Part shown: piece after piece, positions 17,436 to 28,800 of the stretch
Numbering within the stretch: the stretch's first letter is position 1
How the letters are laid out: each line of letters opens with the position of its first letter
NCBI RefSeq assembly: GCF_024362695.1
Contig: NC_065415.1
Coordinates: 7,233,438-7,297,437, forward strand
Direction of reading: 5' to 3'
Length of the DNA: 64,000 nt
From: Pectinophora gossypiella
Lineage: Eukaryota; Arthropoda; Insecta; Lepidoptera; Gelechiidae
Notes under the pieces: model-generated
Databases searched by the model: none
Told to the model about the DNA's origin: nothing
What the model saw: the letters and a program-made list of their open reading frames with translations, nothing else
Translations under genes and position numbers: made by a program

Positions 17436-20400
17436 TTAAAGGTAAGACGACAAATCTTCGATGATGAAGTGCTTAGCAGGAACGTTGTCGTAGAATATGT
17501 GAGTGAAGTTGAAGAAGAAATCCATCCCCTTCAGGACGAACGGACGTCCAAATGTCGATATGAAGAATTTCCAATTGTCATTGAAAATGCTTATTACTGA
17601 TTTACCTAGGACAAAAAAAGTAACATTTTACATATGTAACAACACAATAATACACACATTTACATTATGTAACATAACATAATAACATAAAGCGTGAATT
17701 CCCGAAAAGTAATGTATATATATTTCTTGCCAGCTATGTTGCAGTCCTATGTAGGTAATAGAGTCCCATTAAACGGACACACATCCTGGAAACCACGTAA
17801 TAATATAACCCAAATATAAAAGAAAATGTTAATGGTGTAAAATTTGTCTGTATCTGTTAACTTTACTTGTTAGGTAAAATCAATAGTCCACTTTGGCAAA
17901 TAATACAATCACAGTCTGTAGTCGTTTTAGATGATTTTTATCCCTTATTTTTTCCTAACAATTTATTTAAATAGGTACACTTTTTGATGTAACTTATTGT
18001 TGAGTTGACTGTGTCATTGAGAATTTACTATTAAGCCAGAGTTACCGATAGATTTATTCCCTTCCACAAAATTGCATTCGCAATTTCAGATCCAGGCGAC
18101 ATCAATTAACTGTTCTCGATATAACCTGTCTCAGTTTTGTTTATTCAGAAATACCTCTGCTATAAATTATCCATCATTAATTTGAAATTTATAAGTAAAT
18201 ATTAGTTCATTCATAATAGTCTTTTACTTACTTAGTTCTTGATCGCCAATATACAAGAAATCGTTCTGTGTGTGGAGTCGAATGCCGCCGAATTGGTACG
18301 CAAACTTCATACCATGGTAACTGTAGTCAAGATACACTTCACCATTATCCTTTCTCACGAAGAACTCAAACCCGGCTTTAATGCGTAACTTCTCTGTAAA
18401 AAGGATAGATACTTACTCTTTTTTTCTGAGTCACATTAGTTAGCTACAAAACATACTTGATCAAAAGTGATCACTCACCGGGAGCATTCACTTGTAATGT
18501 AACAGAACAGATTCGAGCATTACATCTGTGGAAGCATTACAGTAACGCACTACATGTAATGATAAATTTTGTAACATTACAGCAGAGAGTGTGTCAAATC
18601 GAGCAACAAACAAAAGCATTGGAAAACATTAAACTCGTTGACTGTTGATAACATTACAAAAGCGAGTGCTCTTTTCTCAGTGCCACGAGCTGTAACGTAA
18701 TGCTCAAAATCGAATCTAATATCATAGAATAAGAAATAATACTACGCTTATATGTCAAGTAATAAGACTGCAGCGCCTCAGCTATGTTTGCCTACGCGCA
18801 GACAGATGATTTGTATTCATCTTTTTGCAAAAGAGTCGCATTGCTAATGTGGAGGGTACGAGGGAGCACCAACACCATCCTGAGGGTCGTTAATAAGCCC
18901 AATTGCTCCATCCTGAGGCATTGGGTACAAGTGCATGTGTTGGTGCCTAGTGCCTCCGGAGAGAACAAGCGGTATTTGAATTAAAATAAAATCATTTTTT
19001 TGTGTTGCTAAAATAGTTTTTGTAAGCCTTTTTGTATTCACACTATATGGGCCTTAAATATTATACATATACAGGGTGTTAGTGACATCGTAACGAATAC
19101 TCGGGGGGATGATTCAGACCATGATTCTGAATTAATATCAAGTGGAATTTTCTGTCGTAAAATTCATGATTTGTTTTTAGTTTTTTTCTTTAATTATTTT
19201 CTATTCTATACTTTTGCGATGAAAACTTCCACTTTATATTAACTCAAAATAATCAGCTGAATTATTTCCCTCAGTATTCATCACGATGTGACTTACACCC
19301 TGTATAAGTACATACGGTAGCCATACAAGTAGGTATGAGTGTTAGTGACACCGTAACGAGTACTGAGGGGAATGATTCAGACCATGATTCTGAGTTGATA
19401 TCAAGTGGAATTTCCTGTCAGAAAATTTATAAAAATTTTAGTGTGTTTTTAAATTATTTTCCTTTCCATACTTTTGCGGCGGAAAATTCCACTTGATATC
19501 AATTCAGAATCATGGCCTGAATCATCCCTAAAAGTTTTTGTTACGATGTCACTAACACCCTGTATACGCCTGAAATAAAAATATTTTATTTTATTCGGCT
19601 TTATGTAAATCAGAATTATATCGACACAGTGATATCATCAATCAAAATAATACGCTTATAAAACGCTACTGCAAGGTTTATGAACGAAATTTATTTGATT
19701 ATATCGTATAACTTAAATGAAGTCGGTTAAAAATAGGATGTTATTAGGTATAATATTAGATAGTAGGAGAATGCTTCTGTTGAGGTCTCACAATTACAAC
19801 AACTTTAAGGCCACATTAACCTTGCGGAGAGACAGGCGCGGGCACTGGAGAAATAATTTACAAAACATTAGACATTACTAGTTTACTTGTGGCTTTTTGG
19901 CGGGAACGGGATAGTTACTTTCTTCATTGTAATAATATAAATAATTAATACAAAGTGGTGTTTTGTGGTTAATGATCGCATTAAGTTAGTCGGATAACAT
20001 TCGCGACAGTGGTATTATATCGGAATATTCGATCAACAAAGTGTACCTATCTATTTTCGCTTCGTGCCAACAAGCCATCAACTTTCATCATTTCATTCAT
20101 CATCAAGAAAAAACATACATAAAACATGGCTGTATGGGCATAGTTCCCTTTGCCTTACCCTTCGGGGAAAACCAAAACAAACTAGTTTAGGTTTCAGTGT
20201 ATTCTTGAGTTAAAGTGACAAGTTAGTATCCGGCTTTCGTCGTTAAGACATGTCTGTCCTAAGCTTTTAGTGACTATCGTAATGAATACAATTACCACCC
20301 TCGATATTTACTTACAGATTTCAAAAGACGTAAATACTATTAAACAAATAAGATAACACTTTACAATAGCCTCAATGCGCAATTAGATCTGTCAAAGTAC

Positions 20401-22929
20401 GTAAGATAGTGTTGTGACGTTCTTTATCATAGATAGTCGAGATCGATTCTTTTCTATCTAAAAGTGATGAATAAATGACTGTGGTTTAAGAGGCATGCTT
20501 GAAAGCTGAATAATACATTGTATGTAAATCATTACCGATTTCAACTTTGCCATAACCTTCTCCTTTCACTTCTCCGCCGAGCCATGCCTTGGCTGCAGGT
20601 TCAGATGTCACTTTGTATTTACCCTTGATTACCCAGTCACACGTAAAATCCATTGTGAAGTTTTTGGTATCTAAGTCAGGCCTGAAAGTAACAATAATTA
20701 TTAGGCTTTTATCAAATTTATAAACACCATCTCCAATGTTCGGGCTAATACAATAAAACAGTAAAATATATAATATATCTTCTCCATAAGTTATTAATTA
20801 ATTGAAACTTTTGTGGTGGAATTTTAAAAGTGGAAATCCCGTGTTTGTTAAATTAACTTGTCGGAATTTGCAAGTACGAATGACTGAGAAGGAAATCTTA
20901 TTTAAGCTGCAAGCATAACAAAAAATATCTGCACCGTACGCGCTGTGGGAAAAATAATATAAGATAGGATAATAGGCCTACAAAAGCAGTATATAAAGCG
21001 AAGGTTGGTGGTAGGGCTGGTAGAGGAAAACCTAGAAGGACGTACATTGACCAAATTGGAGATGTCCTTAGAAAAGGCTCCGTATTCTGATCTGCTGGCA
21101 GGTATTCTATTCGATAAGAAGAAGAGAACATCTACTGTGAACCGGCGTGCGTGTATGAAACGATTGATGAATGTGGAGGGAGCAAGAGAAGTACATATCA
21201 GGATCGAAGCAAATGGAATTCCGTAGTCTCTGCTTACCCCGGTGGAAATTGCCGTTAGTTTATGTATGTATGTATATATAAAAATCGCAATCACACAACC
21301 CAGACTTCTTTCAGCATTGAAATCTCACTTGACCGGTGTAACATGTGCAGATAATAATAGGTACAGTCATGAGCAATATAATGTACCCACTTTAGGACTC
21401 TGTCGCACTAACATATTAAACATTTAGTGAGACTTACATTTCAATTTGTCAAAAAAGTTAATGTGACATGGTACCAAAGTGTATACATATTAATGCTCGT
21501 CACCGTACACTACTTACGATTATATAGAACTGAACGCAACTTGTAGAATGTTAAAGAATGAAGTCAAAATAATCTCGAAGAAGATTATATATCGCATCAT
21601 ATATAGATAGATAGACAAACAAGAACCTAAACATTGAAGCCTAGATCAAAAATGTTAATAACGGCTGTCAATAAGTATCAACTAATTTATTTTTAGATTT
21701 CAAAAGTTTAGGGAAATATAATATTGTAACTGAATTCTTTAATGATATTCAATTTTTTAATTACTTCGCCGTGTCTAGAATCGTAATGACTGCTTAATTT
21801 ACTTTGTTATATTTTTTTCTACAAAAAAGACGCTTAAAGAAACTAAAGGTGAAATATAAGACATCTACGTAATTAGCGATGATACTGCAACTAGTTATAA
21901 ACAAGTGCTCAGTAATAAACTAAACAATTCTATCATGGACCCAACTACACACAGTCTCAGTACCTAATGTACACACACAGCACTGATTCTCAACATTTTT
22001 TGGCTAGGGACCACTTTCATTTTTTTAGGAGGCTACTATATTAGCATGAACCAAAATGTTAAAACAGAGGTAGATGAGAATATTGAAAACAAAGAATCAC
22101 TAACATAATAATCTAGAAAATATACGACTACTCTGCGGTCAATTTAGCACGTTTTGTGGAAATTTTAAATGATGTTATTATCTTGTTTTTGGTGTCTCTC
22201 TATAATAAATATTTTCTATTATGTTCTATAATTATTTTGTCATTCACTTGTTCAGTTACCCTCGCACCGAGCTTGCTTTTAAAGAATGACGCGTTCGTTC
22301 AATTTAAAATTTTTGGACCTCTGCATTGGTTGGAATCCATTGAAATTCAAATTAGTCTTGCTCGGATATTAATTAAGACTGATCAAAAAATAAGTTCGCG
22401 ATCTTTAAAGCAAGAGACAGGTACTCTTTTTTGTAACACTTTTTAAAATAATATTTTGTGGTTCTTAAAGTTTTTAAACATTTGATCGCTCACCTGATTT
22501 TATTAATTATACAGTTCTTAACGCCCTTTGCAACGCCATCGACCATTGTAATGTGAACCATATCTAGAACTGATACAGTTTCATTCTTCAATATAAAGGG
22601 ATCTGTAGGAGCCATGCCAATTTCTGGTATACCATCCGCACTTCTTGTCATCATATCTTGGTAGAGACCCCTTAGGCATTCGAAGTCCTTGATGCTGCAT
22701 TTTGGTAGTGTATCCACTAAAAAGTCAATATTATATTGAAAATGACTAATAAACTAAAATTAGTTCTGTAGAAGACGTACTAGAACATTACAAAAAAGTG
22801 GGACGCCGCCATTATTATTTTTTGCTTTAAATTTTATACATCACGCATAAGACTAAACTTACCAAATGCGGGTTCACATAACGCAAGCGCACTGAAAAAT
22901 AAAATTAATCCAATTTTTGCGCTAATCAT
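17436..22929 (-). CDS. Takeout/JHBP-family secreted protein, gene 2 (divergent)
   Basis: Exons on the minus strand: 22863-22929, 22494-22716, 20536-20681, 18232-18393 and 17436-17605. All introns are GT-AG with the same phases as the neighbours. The 768 nt encode 255 residues. Residues 1-22 form a signal peptide, and the family Cys pair is C29/C36. Exon 2 keeps IPEIGMAPTDPF and MVDGVAKGVKNC. Exon 3 has CDWVIKGKYKV but is six bases shorter than in the paralogues, while exon 4 is six bases longer. Exon 4 has lost the FAANN motif, reading RLHTQNDFLYIG instead. The last exon reads FGRPFVLKGMDFFFNFTH in place of FGKPFLDKAMD. The fold should be kept, but the changed helices suggest a different ligand or role. 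No damage is seen. Confidence 0.92.
18472..18682. mobile_element. MITE with CACTNA ends and GTAATG subrepeats
   Basis: The left end CACTCACCGGGAGCATTCAC matches, inverted, the right end CACTGAGAAAAGAGCACTCG, and both run into TTGTAATG. The interior repeats CATTACA or its complement several times. It lies in intron 3 of Takeout gene 2. Confidence 0.5.
19072..19562 (-). mobile_element. M1 dimer (two palindromic units plus linker)
   Basis: Units at 19072-19302 and 19336-19562 are separated by a 33-bp linker containing CATACGGTAGCCATACAAGT. The linker is the reverse complement of the linker in the other dimers (near 38377, 42051 and 46912). It lies in intron 3 of Takeout gene 2. Confidence 0.75.
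19887..20180 (+). repeat. Dispersed repeat, inverted partner of 14099-14503
   Basis: See 14099-14503. The blocks GGCGGGAACGGGATAGTTAC and ATGATCGCATTAAGTTAGTC mirror that copy. It lies in intron 3 of Takeout gene 2. Confidence 0.65.
20965..21275 (+). pseudogene. LINE reverse-transcriptase C-terminal remnant
   Basis: Frames here read a GRAGRGKPRRTYIDQIGDV stretch and then, after frame changes and stops, NRRACMKRLMNVEGAREV. Both are typical of the extreme C-terminus of lepidopteran LINE polyproteins. The 3' end GCTTACCCCGGTGG and the following TATGTATGTA match the tails at 39653-39740 and 39905-39976. It lies in intron 2 of Takeout gene 2. Confidence 0.6.
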
Positions 22930-22981
22930 GTTCCCGTTTTAAATTCACAAAATCAAATATCTTGGTGTTTAATCTCGGTGC

Positions 22982-22990
22982 CTTTATATA
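22982..22990 (-). promoter_or_regulatory. TATA box of Takeout gene 2
   Basis: The minus strand reads TATATAAAG, 53 bp upstream of the ATG. It is the best TATA match among the four genes. Confidence 0.65.
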
Positions 22991-23061
22991 GGTTCAGAGG
23001 AAAATAAACAATGTAAGAAACCCGTTTTGAGTTGGTTCGAAAATATAAAAATGTATTTCTA

Positions 23062-23343
23062 CAGGGTGTTAGTGACATCGTAACGATAACTTTGAGGGAT
23101 GATTCAGCTCATTATTTTGAGTTCATATGAAGTGGAATTTTCCATCGGAAAAGTAAAGACTTGAAAAAAATTACAAAAAAAATCACAAAAAAGAATCCCA
23201 TCCTAAAAAGAAGACCATGATTCTGAGCTGATATCAAGTAGAATCATCCGTCGCAAAAGTATGCAACTGAAAATAATTTATAAAACATAGAACCATGGTC
23301 TCAATCATCCCCCTCAGTATTCGTTACGATGTCACTAACACAG
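23062..23343. mobile_element. M1 MITE, rearranged copy
   Basis: Ends are CAGGGTGTTAGTGACATCGT and GATGTCACTAACAC. The interior contains two left-arm-like segments (GATGATTCAGCTCATTATTT and GACCATGATTCTGAGCTG), so this is probably a deletion product of the dimer form. Confidence 0.7.
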
Positions 23344-23854
23344 TATAGCAAAAAAAATATGTAAACATTAGGGACTTTACTAAACGAGATTCAAAATTCG
23401 TTGTCAATTAATTTCAATCTGACCTTCAGAGTTCTTTGCCTCACTGTGTAAAGAATCTCAAAACACATCCTTTATAAAAAGTTGTTTATCCTAATGCATA
23501 CAGACTATTCTTACATTTCTAGAAACTTCGATTATCGTTAGATTATTTATGTTTTTGCCTACCCCATTTAGAAATTAATCACGGGCGACAATTTGTAAGT
23601 AAGTATGACAAAAAATATTAATGATTTCAAGACTAATGAATAAGACCTATTATTGCGCACACGAAATAACTAAAAACTCCGTTTTTGAAGTCGGTTAAAA
23701 GTAGGTATAGGTAGTAAATAGCCATTCATTTCATACGTGTATCAAACGAAAATTAGAGAGTTAAAACGGTCTTATTATCAATTTTTTGCTGAATATTATT
23801 ATTATTTATTAGGTTATTAAAATATTAATCAGAAAAAATGATTTTATTTGCAAC

Positions 23855-24022
23855 AATTCCGTGCTTAGGAGGGCACGGTAAACCGTTGATCCCGGCTATT
23901 AGCCGTAAAAACACCTCCACCAACCCGCAGTGGAGCAGCGTGGTAGAGTATGCTCCATACCCCCTCCGGTTGATTGAGGAGAGGCCTGTGCCCAGCAGTG
24001 GGACGTACATTATGCTGTTTAT
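23855..24022 (+). repeat. SINE family A, 5'-truncated
   Basis: From TTCCGTGCTTAGGAGGGCAC through CACCAACCCGCAGTGGAGCA to the tail GCCCAGCAGTGGGACGTACA. The open frames at 23825-24116 on both strands are produced by this repeat. Confidence 0.75.
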
Positions 24023-24074
24023 GTGTGTTATGTGTTGTAACAATTATCCTATAACCCAGTATAGGTATACTTAC

Positions 24075-24178
24075 TTCATCATCGTTATCCCGTTTTCATG
24101 GGGTCCCCTTACCTAACCTGAAGATTTGACAGGTCGGGCTTTTACAGAAGTGGCTGCCTGTCTGACCTTCCAACACGT
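24075..24178 (+). repeat. SINE family E fragment
   Basis: Blocks ATCCCGTTTTCATGGGGTCC, CCTGAAGATTTGACAGGTCG and AGTGGCTGCCTGTCTGACCT recur at 31915-32045 and, inverted, at 46360-46475 and 55330-55410. Confidence 0.6.
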
Positions 24179-24600
24179 GAAATCAGAAATCAGAAATCAT
24201 TTATTCGCTTAGGATAGGTAGGTACAGAGTCACAATATGGTATAAAGCAGTGTTACAGCATCTCTATCCTGCTAATTATTATTAGCATGCAAATGTCAAA
24301 AATTCTCTAATACTATAAAAACTATTAGTAATAAGCCATTCGCGTAATTTAAAAGTCATAACTTTAGTGGGTCCGTTTTTAAATTTATCAGGTATCTTAT
24401 TGTATACTTTTATGCACATGTTATGAGGACTTTCTAAACAAAGTGTAGTTTTTGGACAGTAGTCCCTTGCTAGTTCGTGTGGTAGTCGTCTCCTTCTAGG
24501 ATTAATATCAGCTGCTGTCTTAAACAAATGTCCATGCTTTTTAACAAATTTAAAAGGGACAACCTGCTCAATGCAGGCTAGGTAACATACATAAATGCAT
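24179..24600 (-). pseudogene. 5'-truncated LINE, C-terminal coding fragment and 3' end
   Basis: An 81-codon minus-strand frame (24282-24527) ends in YNKIPDKFK...KLREWLITNSFYSIREFL, the usual C-terminus of jockey-type reverse-transcriptase polyproteins. Beyond the stop there is a 3' UTR with AATAAATGATTTCTG and a short TGATTTC tandem tail (24181-24205). It is a retrotransposition-truncated copy of a family distinct from the LINE at 58404. Confidence 0.65.
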
Positions 24601-25166
24601 TATGGTATGTGGGTTTCCTCACGATGTTTTCCTCTACCGCCGAGCACGTGATTATCATTATGATCCGAAAACCATTTCGAAAATTATAAGTTTAAGCCCG
24701 TGCTCGATTCGAAACTGTGTCCTCAGAATGAGAGTCAGATTCTTCCAACGGGCCTGCCACGGCTGGTTTCTTACTTATAGGTATTCTTACTTAGTTGTAT
24801 TGTATAGGTATACTTACTTAGTACAAATAATTTAGGTAGATACCTAACTGTTTTAAAAAAATAATAATCTTTAGTTTTTGAGACAAACATTATACTTAAG
24901 TACGTATAATAATTATAATTTCTATTTTAATAACCATGAAAGACATTTCCTGGTGGTTCGAAAGAACATGGTACGTACGTACCTAAAGTTATATTTATTT
25001 AATTCTTCTAGACTCATAGTTAATGTTTATATGTATAATGATGTAGATTAATAACTAGTGTACCTTTAATAATGTTTACTATGTAGGCATGTACATTATG
25101 AATTGCAATCAACTTCTGCGTTATGAGAGTCGTGGGTGTTTGTAGCAGTACTTGGCAGACTTGTGA
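24601..25166. other. Intergenic DNA, no gene seen
   Basis: AT-rich spacer. Short chance open frames show no recognisable motif. Confidence 0.4.
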
Positions 25167-25470
25167 ACAGCCTATATACGCCCCGCTACTGGGCACAGGT
25201 CTCTCCTCAATCAACCGGAGGAGGCATGGATCATACTACAACAGCTGCTCCACTGCGGGTTGGTGGAGGTGTTTTAGGGTTAATAGCCGGGACCAATGGC
25301 TTAACGTCCCCTCCGAAGCACGGAATCATCTTATTTGTTAGGACAATCTGTAAAGTCCTTACCAAACAAAGGAAATTCTCACAAAGTGATTTCCACAATG
25401 TCCCCATCAGGAATCGAACCCGGACCTACAGATTGTGAGTCTAACGCTGTAACCTCTAGACCACAGAGGC
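25167..25470 (-). repeat. SINE family A, nearly full length
   Basis: On the minus strand the head ends in GCCTCTGTGGTCTAGAGGTT with a B-box-like GGTTCGATTCC, and the body and tail CCCAGTAGCGGGGCGTATAT are complete. The overlapping open frames are not genes. Confidence 0.8.
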
Positions 25471-25782
25471 TTTTAGGTTGTTATTAATAATACGAAGAGG
25501 AATTTAAATCTAAAAAAAAGCAAGAAGTTTACTTACCACATGGAAACATCTTTTATGTTTTTGGTTAGATTTGATTTGACTAGGGATAGGATCGTCTATG
25601 AGCTAGAAGGTAGGTAAAGCCTTGACTCAAAGCCTTAGGTTGAAAACATTTTTCTTACTTTGATCAGCCCGACTGAAAGAATAAAACTACAACGTTCCTT
25701 TTACCTACTTATTTTATTGCACTAAATTAAAGCAAGGAAGGAAAGTCTAATCTCTACGTTTTAAAGATAAAGATAATTACAT

Positions 25783-25788
25783 TTTATT
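25783..25788 (-). terminator. Poly(A) signal of Takeout gene 3
   Basis: AATAAA on the minus strand, 68 bp after the stop codon. Confidence 0.6.
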
Positions 25789-25855
25789 AACTAAAATCAC
25801 ATCCGCTCCCACCATTTGCTCCGATCATCGAATTGACTCAAATTACAAGGAAGAT

Positions 25856-28800
25856 TTATTTCGATTTCTTGATATAAGGAGTCAAATCGTCAAGGAGATA
25901 ATACTTAGTAGGAACGACGTCGAAGAATTTGTGGCTTTGTTCATAGGCGATGTCCATGGCTTTGTCGAGGAAAGGCTTCCCGAAGGTATCCATGACGAAT
26001 TTCCAGTTGTCGTTGAGGAAACTCGTGATGAGGCCGCCTGAAGAAAAAAAATGGCGCAAGTGTCAACATGTTGCCAGCACTAGTTTTCATTCGTTCATTA
26101 TGACATAATGATGACAACAGGTAGAGCAACATTAAAATAACAAAAAAGATAATGTACCAGAAAATATAATGGAATTGTAACGATTTGCCATGCCAATTCC
26201 GGTTCTGATTTTTTCTTTACGCCACTTGAACGGCATACAGACAAGCGCAGGCCACCAGGGGCCTGTATAATAAAACTTATAATTGTAAATTACAATGACA
26301 ATTTGATGTACATTGCGGAGTATGTGATCACGAATATTTTGCAGTTTCATATTAGCTACGTAATGGACATCAAATTGTCGATGTAATTTACAATTGTAAG
26401 TTTTATTAAACAGGCCCCTGATGGTAAATGGGCACCGTGGCCTATGGATACTTGCAGAACCCGGAGAATTACCTAATGTGTTGCCAACTTTGAAGATTTT
26501 GAAGAATCCCATATCATAGCGCAGTAGGAAAACTTCTGGGGGAAGCTCATTCCTCATTTGTCTATTTTGCTCAGGACTAGGATCTAAACAATTACGGGCC
26601 TTATCTCACAAGGACACCATGGAAATTATTCGGGATTCGGTTGCCAGCAATGAATTGGTTGGGCAACAAGGTGAGGTAGCCTTTATACAATTGCATACAT
26701 TTTTGTTGGTGGCGCAACAGCGGTGTTTGACCCCGACACCGACCCCGCCGGCGTGGTCGACGATTTCCCTCATTCAGCGCTTATCGCTATCGACCCACTA
26801 GGGTCGATTAATTCTTTCAAATATTGAGATATATGTTGAGATAGGGCCCCAATAATAAGAATAAAGGGTCTTTCTTGCCCAATATAAATGAATTTAATAT
26901 AAAATAACATAACAAATACTTTATTGCACAAAACAGGAAAAAACAAAATTCAAAACAAAAGATACCTAAATAGAATGAGTACTAAAAGATGAGTATAAAT
27001 GAATTTAAATTTAAATAGAATTGTTGGATTAATTTGAATTAAAAATATCTTGAATTTTCTAAAAATAAACTGTGTACTTGTTTATAAACAGATGATCGGC
27101 AGAATAATCTTTATATTTTTTTAGCCACCAGCAAAATGAACATAATAGCCCATTTATTAAGACTGGTGTTTTGATGTTCTTACGTAGCACATAATCTGTC
27201 ATAATCTTTTTATACTCTATGTATTTAACACAATAATTATACTCATAGAACGTTCTGGAAAAACATGAATAAATTCACAAATCATAACCCGTGAATAAGT
27301 ATTTATATTTCAAAAACCGACGGGTTGTGACGTTCGTATTTTTTTGTGATTACTTTAGACTAATAATACTATTAGCTTCTATGTTAGACTGGGAGTGAAA
27401 TCACAGAACACGTTCAGCTGGTTATCTTTCCGGAAATGTCATAAAATTCGACAGAGGGATTGTGTCTTATTTAACATGATGGCCAATTATTACGGGCGAT
27501 CTCTTGTGGCTGATTGATTTTCGTATCAACAGAGGCTACAAACTTGTAGACAACTGTTTTTGATGACTTGTGGGTCTGCTTATCTCATTAGCGACTACGG
27601 GCGTGAGTTTATATATGCATGTAGGTATGTAATAATACATGAGTTAAGGTTAATCTTCTTACCACCATTCAGTCCATCATGTCTATCTTAGGAGAAAATC
27701 ATCGAAAGTGGCGGCGAGTTGTCATGTTGTTGTTCTGGGGTTCCGCTCACCCCCATACGGATACCTTATAATATGAATGCGTGTATGGAAAGATAAAAAA
27801 TAACTTACTGGCTTCTGTCTTCCCGAGAAACAGATTGTTAGCAGCAAAAGTAGCCTTGCCCAAGGAATAGGTGTACTTCAGATCCTGATATTGGCATTGG
27901 ATGAGCACTTCCCCATCAATTTCTTTCACTAAGATATGGTAATCGAACTTCATGTGGAATTTCTCTGTAAAGCATGAAATATCAATCAGTAATTAATATA
28001 AACTCGATGAAAACACTTGGTTCAGCGCGGTCGATTGGTAGTCGGTTTTGTCGGTTGTTGAATTTGGGAAAAAGAAACAAATGTAAGTATAAAATCGATA
28101 TTTTAGGGATTTTCTCTCACTGCACCTGATTCCTGCAAACACTTCCTAATTTTATTTTAAGTTATATCCGTTATTTTCTTATGCGCCGAAAAGCAAACGG
28201 ACGGATGATTGACAACTTAATTATAAAATAAATTCATGAATAACGCGGCAAATAAAATAGGCATCTCGCTGATATGCAACCTGTTTGACGCGTGTTATCA
28301 ACTTAAGTCTGTCGGGTTACTGGCTAATATAAAATTTCGAGAGAGCTTTTATTTCCGCCTAAATTCACGTGTGTTCCATAAATTTTATGCCTGACGATTA
28401 CCCGTCCCTTTCCTTTTCGGCGGATAAGAAATTGACAGATATAAATTAAAATAAAAGGAGATAATGTGTACTAGAGCAGCACCAGTATACCTATTCGTGT
28501 GTTGGTAATGGATCTCAATTCTCTCTCAGGCCTTTACATCTTTATCAGATGATTCAAACAGCGTTTCTGTGGCAGCTTTTTTTTGATCTCAATTAATAAG
28601 TTAAAAAACTTACCCAGTGAGACTTTGCCAATTCCTTCACCATGGACAGTACTGCCTCCAAGCAAACTCTTGATGAGATCAGACTTCCCATATACCTTGT
28701 AACGTCCTTTGATAGTGATGTCACAAGTCATTTCCAATGTTGCATGTTCATTTTCTACGTCGGTCCTAATAATCAGGAGAATAATTATTTAAGTACTGCT

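Noticed and set aside
23825..24116. Open frames at 23825-24116, 25123-25438, 44386-44610 and 57266-57538
   Set aside because: Translations of SINE family A; the same peptide appears at each site.
26132..26557. 141-codon minus-strand frame in Takeout gene 3 intron 4
   Set aside because: It runs through the foldback MITE at 26258-26419; the translation is of the palindrome.
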